Below are positions 6,716-13,007 of a stretch of DNA of 15,862 nucleotides, one piece after another (within the stretch, counting starts at the first letter, position 1; every line of letters begins with the position of its first letter). A model generated the notes under the pieces. That model saw nothing but the letters and a program-made list of their open reading frames with translations. It made no database searches and was not told the DNA's origin. A program made the translations under genes and the position numbers. Source of the DNA: Acidobacteriota bacterium (lineage in GTDB: Bacteria; Acidobacteriota; Terriglobia; Terriglobales; Acidobacteriaceae); assembly GCA_021780095.1 (NCBI GenBank), contig JAJXZK010000284.1, positions 1 to 15,862 on the forward strand. The letters are read 5' to 3'.

Positions 6716-7870
6716 ATGACAAGTTTTGCGACAAGAGAGCATTCAGTCCGGCCTGATACCGGACTTCCCCCCCGCCGCTCGAGAGATCGAGAGCGCGTAC
6801 CTTCCAGTCGTCAACTAGCCACGTTCGGACTGCTGCCAGAACCAGAGGGAAGAAACAAATCCTTCATCGTAAGCCTGATCGTCAATGCTTCGGCAATCGC
6901 GCTGGTTCTGATTCTGTCCGTTTTCATGGTTCATCAGGTCGTACAAAAGCCCGTGATCGAGACCAATCTCCTGCTCCCCATTACTCCTGTGAAGCCGGTG
7001 CGGCCGACGATTCACGTCAAGCCTCCGATCGTTCCTCCAACTCCGGATTTGCTGAACCGGATCGCACCCAAAATCACCTACCGGCAGGCAACTCCGACTG
7101 AAACTCAGCCGAAGCTGGCACGGGTTCATCTGAATAATGTCAGTGCGCCCGTGCTGCCGCCCTACCGGCCAGACTCCGTTGCACTGCCAGCGCAGCCGAA
7201 GGTGGGTCTGTTTCACACGAATGTTCCCACTGCGGTTGCGAATAACATGGGCCAGACGTCGACAAAAACCGGAGGCTTTGGCGATCCGATGGGAGTTCAC
7301 CCGAATCCGGGCGCAACCCGTCCGGCGACCGTTGCAGCCTATGGCAGCTTCCAGAGCGCGGTGGGAGATTCTTCCGGCTCCGGGTCTGCTCGACGTGGAA
7401 AAGTTGGCGGGGTGAATTTCGGTTCCGGATACGCGAATGGGGTCCCAGGTGGCAGCGGACGTGGAAAAGTGGCGTCCGTCGGCTTCTCTGACGGCATGGC
7501 TGGCGGCACTGGAAATGGTCCACGTGGCAAGGTCACGCAAGGTGCTTTTAAGGACAATACCGCGGTCGAGACACCCAAGGTGATGGTCGCTAATACAGGC
7601 AACGAAACCACGGTTGAGGTCATTTCTCACCCCACCCCGCAGTACACTCAGGAGGCAAAGCAGCTCAAGATCCAGGGCGACGTTGTCCTGGAGGTCCGTT
7701 TCTCGGCTGACGGGCGGTGTCATGTCATCCGGGTGGTGCGTGGGCTAGGTCATGGCTTAGATGAGCAGGCGATTCGCGTGGCAGAAGCGACTCATTTTAA
7801 GCCCGCAACTCGCGATGGCCGGCCCGTCGACATTACCACATATTATCGGATCGATTTCCAGCTGGCGTAG
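6716..7870 (+). CDS. TonB-family protein with Pro-rich and Gly-rich linker
   Basis: A 384-aa inner-membrane protein of TonB layout. A cytoplasmic Arg-rich head (1-48) precedes one membrane segment (about 49-73, IVSLIVNASAIALVLILSVF). A Pro-rich periplasmic stretch (85-165) and a Gly-rich linker with three RGKV repeats (227-280) follow. The C-terminal TonB domain (about 301-384) contains HPTPQYTQEAKQLKIQGDV, GLDEQAIR and a closing YYRIDFQL strand. TonB proteins pass proton-motive force to outer-membrane receptors; many acidobacterial copies have no known partner, and no ExbB/ExbD or receptor lies in the window. GAGGT is 8 nt before the ATG. A 7-bp hairpin (AGTCCGG/CCGGACT, 6745-6765) lies just inside the coding region. 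It is first of three consecutive envelope genes. Confidence 0.85.
   Translation: MTSFATREHSVRPDTGLPPRRSRDRERVPSSRQLATFGLLPEPEGRNKSFIVSLIVNASAIALVLILSVFMVHQVVQKPVIETNLLLPITPVKPVRPTIHVKPPIVPPTPDLLNRIAPKITYRQATPTETQPKLARVHLNNVSAPVLPPYRPDSVALPAQPKVGLFHTNVPTAVANNMGQTSTKTGGFGDPMGVHPNPGATRPATVAAYGSFQSAVGDSSGSGSARRGKVGGVNFGSGYANGVPGGSGRGKVASVGFSDGMAGGTGNGPRGKVTQGAFKDNTAVETPKVMVANTGNETTVEVISHPTPQYTQEAKQLKIQGDVVLEVRFSADGRCHVIRVVRGLGHGLDEQAIRVAEATHFKPATRDGRPVDITTYYRIDFQLA
7394..7555 (+). repeat. Three imperfect RGKV tandem repeats in the TonB-family linker
   Basis: Units begin at RGKV residues 227, 249 and 270 (periods 66 and 63 bp) with pattern RGKVxxxxFxxG followed by a Gly-rich tail; the third is truncated. 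The DNA core GACGTGGAAAAGT is identical at 7392-7404 and 7458-7470 and diverged at 7521-7533, so it arose by duplication. Confidence 0.75.
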
Positions 7871-7884
7871 TTCTGGAGAGGCCT

Positions 7885-7944
7885 GTTTAAACTTACGTAA
7901 CATAAGGTATTACCATTTTGAAATTTTTGGTAACGTATCGGTAA
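7885..7944. promoter_or_regulatory. Cluster of TTAC/GTAA palindromes between tonB-like and M48-like genes
   Basis: An AT-rich 60-bp patch contains GTTTAAAC (7885-7892), TTACGTAA (7893-7900), GGTATTACC (7906-7914), and TTACCA (7910-7915) paired with TGGTAA (7928-7933). A further CGGTAA follows at 7939-7944. The spacing and symmetry suggest a regulator binding site or a promoter region for the gene at 8025; no known operator is recognised. Confidence 0.35.
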
Positions 7945-8024
7945 TGTTCACGTATGATTGGATCGGCTTCCAGTGAGCGCAATTCCGAGCAAATAACCCT
8001 AAACCAGGTAACTCAAGGAACACA

Positions 8025-9770
8025 ATGATGCGATTTTCGAAACTTATCCCTCGAGGTTCACGCAACAGAGGACTGGCCCTCCTTCTGCTGGTGTCCATCA
8101 CTCTCCCTGCCTCGGCCCGGCACAAAAAAAATCAACAGCCTATGGGCAAGCTGACCCCCCAGATGGTTCGCCTCATCGATTTGGCCTCTGGTCATGAAAG
8201 GGGTGTCCTGCAGGCCCTGCAACAACGCACGCCTGTTGTCGAAACCTACATTCAGGACTTCAAGCCGGATACGCAGTTGAGCGCTGTGCCCACTGACGAT
8301 CACTATTTTCTGGGGCGCGTGGATTTCGGCAAGGTCATCCAGGATAATCGCTATCAGCAAGCCGGCTCCAAGAAAACCGCCCTCAAGGGTTCGGTCATGT
8401 TCGTCAATGGGCTGACCAAGGCGTTCAAGATCGAGTATGTGGCCCAGGGCTTCGTCCAAATGCTCCTGCTGGACGCCAATCACTTCGATCGTCAGCATTA
8501 TGATTTCGTGTTCGTCCGTCGCGAGTTCCTCGGCGACACGAGGACAGATCTCTTCGATGTGACCCCGAAGTCAGGATCTGGGTCAGGTCGCTTCATCGGC
8601 CGTGTCTGGGTTGAAGATACCGGTGGGAATATCGTTCGCTTCAGCGGCACATATACCAGCAACAACGGCCACCAGGTTTACTATCACTTCGACAGTTGGC
8701 GCACTAATGTGCAGCCAGGCCTCTGGCTGCCAACCGCAGTGTACGCAGAAGAGCACGGGCCGGGAACTGTTCCGGACCAAGCTGGATTCTTCCGCGCGCA
8801 AACCTGGATTTGGGGCTATTCGCTGCGCCAGCCGGCTTCTACAAGCGACAACGCAACGGTGAAGATCGACGCCGTGTCCGATCAAAGCGAAAGCGCGCAG
8901 GACGTAAGCCCGCTGCAAGCTTCCCGCATGTGGTCGCAACAAGCCGAATCCAACATTCTCGATCGGCTGTTTCAAGCAGGCCTGCTGGCTGCACCCAGCA
9001 ACTTTGACAAGGTGCTGGAGCAAGTCACCAATAACCTCATCCTTACAAACAACGTTTCATTGCCTGAACCAGTACACTGCCGCGTTCTCTTGACCTACCC
9101 TCTGGAAAGTCTGACAATTGGAAACACGATCGTTCTCAGCAAAGGCCTGATCGATACCCTCCCCTATGAATCAGACCTGGCTGCAGTCCTTTCCTTCCAA
9201 CTGGCTCACCTCGTGCTGGGGCATAAGGTCGATACTGAATTTGCTTTCCCTGACAACCTGATGTTCGCTGATCAAGCCACCATTCGCCGTGTTCCGCTGC
9301 ATCACAGCGACGCAGAAAACCAGGCCGCGGCGAAGAAGGCAATTCAGCTACTGGGAAACTCTCCTTACAAGGACAAGCTAGCCGATGCTGGCCTGTATTA
9401 CAGGCTCCTACTCGCTCGCTCCAAGCAATTGCCGTCCTTGATGCAGCCGCAACTTGGAGACTCATTGTTTACCAGCCCCGCCGACGACCAGGTCTGGATG
9501 AGCGCCTTGGTGGCCAAAGCACCGAAACTTGATATGGACAACGTTCGCCAGATCGCTGCTCTTCCCCTCGGAAGCCGAGTTCGGGTGGATTCGTGGAATG
9601 ATTCTGTCGAATTACTCAACTCCAAACCCGTTGCGGTGTTGAGCCCAAGCGATAAGATGCCACTCGAATTGACGCCTATTTTCTTTAGGCTCCGCCCCTA
9701 CGGACAGGCAGCGCCAATTCCAGCGTCTACTGGAGCAGCCTCCCCGGGTGAGAGTACATCTAATCAATGA
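8025..9770 (+). CDS. Secreted LolA-like / degenerate M48 peptidase-like protein
   Basis: A 581-aa exported protein. A signal peptide (RGSRNRG then LALLLLVSITL, cut near PASA, residue 31) is followed by a beta-rich region (about 90-265: YFLGRVDF, FVFVRREFLG, LFDVTPK, GRFIGRVWVEDTGGNIVRF) that resembles LolA/RseB-type lipoprotein-handling domains. The second half looks like the M48 metallopeptidase core: IGNTIVLSKGLIDTLPYESDLAAVLS (365-390) leads into the active-site helix. There the motif reads F391-Q-L-A-H395...G-H400 in place of HExxH...GH, so the first zinc ligand and the catalytic glutamate are both lost. A later DAENQAA (429-435) may match the third-ligand helix. It is probably a non-proteolytic envelope or periplasmic protein. 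AAGGA precedes the ATG pair at 8025/8028; either could start. It lies between a TonB-family gene and an outer-membrane protein gene. Confidence 0.75.
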   Translation: MMRFSKLIPRGSRNRGLALLLLVSITLPASARHKKNQQPMGKLTPQMVRLIDLASGHERGVLQALQQRTPVVETYIQDFKPDTQLSAVPTDDHYFLGRVDFGKVIQDNRYQQAGSKKTALKGSVMFVNGLTKAFKIEYVAQGFVQMLLLDANHFDRQHYDFVFVRREFLGDTRTDLFDVTPKSGSGSGRFIGRVWVEDTGGNIVRFSGTYTSNNGHQVYYHFDSWRTNVQPGLWLPTAVYAEEHGPGTVPDQAGFFRAQTWIWGYSLRQPASTSDNATVKIDAVSDQSESAQDVSPLQASRMWSQQAESNILDRLFQAGLLAAPSNFDKVLEQVTNNLILTNNVSLPEPVHCRVLLTYPLESLTIGNTIVLSKGLIDTLPYESDLAAVLSFQLAHLVLGHKVDTEFAFPDNLMFADQATIRRVPLHHSDAENQAAAKKAIQLLGNSPYKDKLADAGLYYRLLLARSKQLPSLMQPQLGDSLFTSPADDQVWMSALVAKAPKLDMDNVRQIAALPLGSRVRVDSWNDSVELLNSKPVAVLSPSDKMPLELTPIFFRLRPYGQAAPIPASTGAASPGESTSNQ

Positions 9771-9785
9771 CGTAGACTACACAAG

Positions 9786-9813
9786 GAGGCAGATGCAAAA
9801 CAGTATCTGCCTC
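9786..9813 (+). promoter_or_regulatory. Perfect 9-bp hairpin overlapping a ribosome site and 7-codon ORF
   Basis: GAGGCAGAT (9786-9794) and ATCTGCCTC (9805-9813) form a perfect stem with a 10-nt loop, 15 bp after the stop of the M48-like gene. No T-run follows, so it is not a standard terminator. AAGGAGG (9783-9789) partly enters the stem, and 3 nt later ATG opens MQNSICL then TAG (9793-9816). It may be a leader peptide, an attenuator, an RNA-stabilising hairpin, or a relic of an older start. Confidence 0.4.
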
Positions 9814-9824
9814 TAGACATACAA

Positions 9825-9856
9825 GTTCTTCTTGCATTGGGTTCTTCTTGCATTGG
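9825..9856 (+). repeat. Perfect 16-bp tandem duplication ahead of the outer-membrane protein
   Basis: GTTCTTCTTGCATTGG occurs at 9825-9840 and again, identical and directly adjacent, at 9841-9856. The second copy ends on the first bases of the G-rich ribosome site (GGAGG 9857-9861). It looks like a recent slippage duplication in the leader. Confidence 0.9.
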
Positions 9857-9869
9857 GGAGGGTTTTACG

Positions 9870-10430
9870 GTGGGGAAAAAACTTTTTAGTGGGCTTGTTT
9901 TTTTATTTTGCCCGATATTTCTGCTTGCCCAGGCGATATCTCCAGTCACGCCAAAACGAGCGACCATCACTGCGGGAGGTTATTTCTCCTTCGGACAAAC
10001 AGACTACGGCCAACGACATGCATTCGGACCGGGCGCATACGCAGATTTCGATTATCGCGTATGGCGCAATATTGGAGTGGGAGTGGAAGGAGAAGTACGT
10101 TTTCTGGATTTCCTTACAGATTCAAGTTCCGGTGCAGGAATCTCTGAGCAGAATTTTCTGGGTGGTCCACGTGTCACCTATGCGCTTGGGCGCAAGTGGA
10201 CACCCTACGTCAAATTTCTTGCAGGTGGAAGCCGCTTCCACTACCCAAACTTTATTTCCAACCAGACGTACAACTACACGACTTTCGCTGGCGGTGGTGG
10301 CGTCGACTATAAGCTCACGAACCGCCTCACCATTCGCCCTGCCGATTTCGAATATCAACATTGGCAGTTTCCACCCACTGGCCTGACTCCCTGGGTCTAT
10401 TCCGCTGGTGTGTCCTATCGCCTGTTCTAG
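9870..10430 (+). CDS. Small outer-membrane beta-barrel protein
   Basis: A 186-aa protein, probably an eight-strand OmpA/OmpW-type barrel in the outer membrane. I chose GTG at 9870: GGAGG lies 8 nt upstream and the product then opens with a clean signal peptide (MGKKLFSGLVFLFCPIFLLAQA). An in-frame TTG at 9837 lies inside the 16-bp repeat and has no such site. The mature part shows alternating amphipathic strands rich in Gly and aromatics (ATITAGGYFSFG, GAYADFDYRVW, GVGVEGEVRFLDF, TPYVKFLAGGSRF, AGGGGVDYKL, WVYSAGVSYRLF). It ends in the C-terminal Phe used for BAM-mediated assembly. The gene is last of three envelope genes and is followed by an intrinsic terminator. Function beyond a barrel is unknown. 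Confidence 0.8.
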   Translation: MGKKLFSGLVFLFCPIFLLAQAISPVTPKRATITAGGYFSFGQTDYGQRHAFGPGAYADFDYRVWRNIGVGVEGEVRFLDFLTDSSSGAGISEQNFLGGPRVTYALGRKWTPYVKFLAGGSRFHYPNFISNQTYNYTTFAGGGGVDYKLTNRLTIRPADFEYQHWQFPPTGLTPWVYSAGVSYRLF

Positions 10431-10459
10431 CAGAACATCTAACGCTTACGCTAGCTTCC

Positions 10460-10488
10460 AAGCCCTGGCTCAAGCCGGGGCTTTTGTT
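10460..10488 (+). terminator. Rho-independent terminator after the outer-membrane protein gene
   Basis: A 10-bp stem (AAGCCCTGGC with GCCGGGGCTT, one T-G wobble) closes a TCAA loop and is followed by TTTTGTT. It lies 30 bp after the stop codon. It is the only strong intrinsic terminator seen in 6716-10570, so it may end a transcript of all three envelope genes. Confidence 0.8.
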
Positions 10489-10519
10489 GTCACGCCCGAT
10501 GGAAACACCCGCGCGTGAC
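10489..10519. repeat. 7-bp inverted repeat between the terminator and gltX
   Basis: GTCACGC (10489-10495) and GCGTGAC (10513-10519) are perfect inverted copies with a 17-nt spacer, about 50 bp upstream of gltX. It could be an operator or a second hairpin. Confidence 0.35.
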
Positions 10520-10570
10520 TTCAGCAACCTTCGCAAAAATCCTCTAGGATAAGAGTTTGGCCCACATCCA

Positions 10571-12034
10571 ATGAAATTCCCTTCTCAAGCAACACGCGTG
10601 CGTTTTGCCCCTTCGCCTACCGGCTTTTTGCATGTGGGAGGAGCTCGCACCGCACTGTTCAGCTGGCTCTTTGCTCGCCACACTGGAGGAACTTTCATCC
10701 TTCGGATCGAAGATACCGACTTCGAGCGATCTTCTGCCGACATGGTCACGGGGATACTTGAGGGCATGCGATGGCTGGGTATGGATTGGGATGAGGGTCC
10801 GTTCTATCAATCCAAGCGACTGGATCTGTACGCTCGAACAGCTGCCGCGTTGGTTGAAAGCGACCACGCCTACCATTGCTTCTGTACGCGGGAGGAGCTG
10901 GAGTCCCGGCGCGCTTCGGCTACTGAAGCCGGGACGGTACCGCGCTACGACGGCCGCTGCCGAGCCATTTCGCGGGCTGAAACCCTGGGACGGATTGCCC
11001 AAGGGGAACGCGCTGTGGTGCGCTTTATGGTCCCACGCGACGGCGTGACGGCCTTCCAGGATGCCGTGTTTGGCGCTATGGAATTTGCCAATGCCGAACT
11101 GGAGGACTTTGTCCTTCTGCGCTCCGACGGCATCCCGACATACCACCTCAGCGTCGTTGCAGACGATATAGATATGCGAATGACTCACATTATTCGCGGC
11201 GCCGATCACCTTTCCAATACCCCAAAGCAGGTCCTGCTGTATCAGGCACTGGGCGCTTCCCTGCCCGTCTTCGCGCATCTGCCACTCATTCTTGGGCCGG
11301 ATAAAACCCGCTTATCCAAGCGCCACGGAGCCACGAGCGTCATGGCTTACAAGGACATGGGGATTGTCCCCGAGGCCTTCCGCAATTTTCTCGCGTTATT
11401 AGGCTGGCGTGCCGGAGCGGTCGCCAAGCAGCCTGACGGCCCCGACCGCGAAATCTTTTCGACAGATGAATTGATTCAGATGTTCTCGCTCGAGGGAATC
11501 GCCCACTCGAATGCGGTATTCAACAACGAGAAGCTTGCTTGGTACAACACGGAATATATCCGTGCGTATGACCCATCGCGGCTGCTGCCATTGATCGAAG
11601 AAGAATGGCGCGTGACGAACTACCAGCCCACGCGAAGCCGCGAAGAACTCCTCGAAGCGATCGCGCTGCTGCAGCCTCGGGCGCGCAGTCTAAAAGATTT
11701 TGCATCCACGTTTTTGGCCTATTTTGGCGACCAGTTTTTCATGGACGAAGTTGCTGTGAAGAAGTTCCTTTCCGACCCGGCTGTTCGCCAAATGTTGGCG
11801 GACCTTGGCAGTCGATATGCAGCACTGCGCGAATTTACGGAGGCCTCGACGGAAGAGCTGCTGCGCGCGTATGCCACCGAAAAAGGAATCAAGGCTGGCG
11901 CGCTCATCAACGGCGCTCGCGTTGCACTGACAGGCCAAGCCGTTGCACCCAGTTTGTTCGCCGTGATGCTTTGCTTGGGCCAGCAAACGGTGGTTCGTAG
12001 GCTGGGAGCTGCGGAAACGTTGACAGTCCAGTAG
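10571..12034 (+). CDS. gltX: Glutamyl-tRNA synthetase
   Basis: Class I aminoacyl-tRNA synthetase charging tRNA-Glu with glutamate and ATP in the cytoplasm; 487 aa, normal length. Signature motifs: the HIGH-type site HVGG (21-24) in FAPSPTGFLHVGGARTALF, LRIEDTD (44-50), and the KMSKS-type site RLSKR (247-251) in DKTRLSKRHGA. Cys103, Cys105 and Cys130 match three of the E. coli zinc ligands; the fourth (His) is Ala, as in many GluRS lineages. Whether it is discriminating or also charges tRNA-Gln cannot be judged here. The ribosome site before ATG 10571 is weak. It is convergent with korB, 30 bp apart. Confidence 0.96.
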   Translation: MKFPSQATRVRFAPSPTGFLHVGGARTALFSWLFARHTGGTFILRIEDTDFERSSADMVTGILEGMRWLGMDWDEGPFYQSKRLDLYARTAAALVESDHAYHCFCTREELESRRASATEAGTVPRYDGRCRAISRAETLGRIAQGERAVVRFMVPRDGVTAFQDAVFGAMEFANAELEDFVLLRSDGIPTYHLSVVADDIDMRMTHIIRGADHLSNTPKQVLLYQALGASLPVFAHLPLILGPDKTRLSKRHGATSVMAYKDMGIVPEAFRNFLALLGWRAGAVAKQPDGPDREIFSTDELIQMFSLEGIAHSNAVFNNEKLAWYNTEYIRAYDPSRLLPLIEEEWRVTNYQPTRSREELLEAIALLQPRARSLKDFASTFLAYFGDQFFMDEVAVKKFLSDPAVRQMLADLGSRYAALREFTEASTEELLRAYATEKGIKAGALINGARVALTGQAVAPSLFAVMLCLGQQTVVRRLGAAETLTVQ

Positions 12035-12047
12035 CTCGGATCACGGC

Positions 12048-12066
12048 AGCCGCCGACGCTGCGGCT
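12048..12066. terminator. Possible shared hairpin between convergent gltX and korB
   Basis: AGCCGC (12048-12053) and GCGGCT (12061-12066) flank a 7-nt loop, filling most of the 30-bp gap between the two stop codons. No T-run lies next to it on either strand, so it is at best a weak bidirectional terminator. Confidence 0.3.
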
Positions 12067-12967
12067 ACATTAATTCTTCAATAAATTTCTGGGCGACATC
12101 GGCCGGGATGCGGTTGTTCTGGTGTACCAGCGGTCCAGCATTCAGTACTGGTTCCGATCCATGCAATGTTGGCAGATCCGTCCGCTCAAAAAATTTACCG
12201 ATAGGAATCTCTTCGCCCCAGATTACCGACTTCTCCATGGCCGCGCTCCAATCACTTGAGTCGTAGTCAGGATTGTCTTCCAGCTTCTTGACCCTCGGCC
12301 GAAACCACTGGAAGGTGTTGTCTCGGTTGTACGTGACGCAAGGGCTGAACACATCAATAAATGAAAAGCCCTTGTGCTCGATGCCGCGCTTAATCAGTTC
12401 TGTCAAATGCTTCTGTTCCCCGCTGAAACCGCGCGCGACGTATGTCGCCCCGGCGGCCAGCGCCAATGCCAGCGGACTTAGAGGCGTCTCAATATTTCCG
12501 TAGGGCATGCTCTTTGTCTTCATGCCGATGCGGCTGGTCGGTGATGTCTGGCCAGTGGTGAGCCCGTAAATCTGGTTGTCCATCACGATGTACGTCAGGT
12601 CCACGTTGCGGCGGATCGTGTGGATAAAATGATTGCAGCCAATTCCAAATCCGTCGCCATCGCCGCCTGTGACCAGCACCGTCATGGCGTGGTTCGCAAG
12701 CTTCATCCCTGTGGCCACCGGCAACGAACGGCCATGCAGCGTGTGCATACCGTAGGTCTCAATGAAGCCAGGAAAGTTCGACGAGCAACCGATGCCGCTA
12801 ATCGTGGCTACTTCGTGTTTGGGAATTTGCAATTCCATCAATGCCTTTTGAACCGCGGCGAGCACGCCGAAATCGCCGCAGCCAGGACACCAGTCGGGGT
12901 CAACTCTCCCTTTAAAGTCCGACATCGCGATTGTCTTTGGAGCTATCCCAGCTACTTCAGTCGCCAT
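12065..12967 (-). CDS. korB: 2-oxoacid:ferredoxin oxidoreductase beta subunit
   Basis: The TPP-binding subunit of a KorAB-type enzyme, which oxidatively decarboxylates 2-oxoglutarate (or a related 2-oxoacid) with CoA and reduces ferredoxin; 300 aa. Visible: DWCPGCGDFG with Cys27 and Cys30, GIGC with Cys61, and FSPC with Cys210, the four [4Fe-4S] ligands. The TPP motif runs GDGDGFGIGCNHF (102-114) to MDNQIYG (129-135), and TTGQTSPTS follows. AAGGAGA lies 8 nt before the ATG. The gene starts 40 bp after korA, so the two form an operon. 2-Oxoglutarate is the most likely substrate from family resemblance; pyruvate or branched-chain oxoacids are not excluded. Confidence 0.92.
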   Translation of the reverse strand: MATEVAGIAPKTIAMSDFKGRVDPDWCPGCGDFGVLAAVQKALMELQIPKHEVATISGIGCSSNFPGFIETYGMHTLHGRSLPVATGMKLANHAMTVLVTGGDGDGFGIGCNHFIHTIRRNVDLTYIVMDNQIYGLTTGQTSPTSRIGMKTKSMPYGNIETPLSPLALALAAGATYVARGFSGEQKHLTELIKRGIEHKGFSFIDVFSPCVTYNRDNTFQWFRPRVKKLEDNPDYDSSDWSAAMEKSVIWGEEIPIGKFFERTDLPTLHGSEPVLNAGPLVHQNNRIPADVAQKFIEELM

Positions 12968-13007
12968 CTTTCGATTCTCCTTTTACTAAAGAAGCGGTTG
13001 CCGTGGC

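Noticed and set aside
6767..6773. C7 run early in the TonB-family gene as a phase-variable tract
   Set aside because: The frame is intact and a run of seven is too short to argue for programmed slippage without strain data.
6815..7723. 302-codon open frame on the minus strand opposite the TonB-family gene
   Set aside because: The plus-strand frame has a membrane segment, Pro-rich region and TonB domain; the antisense translation shows no fold or motif.
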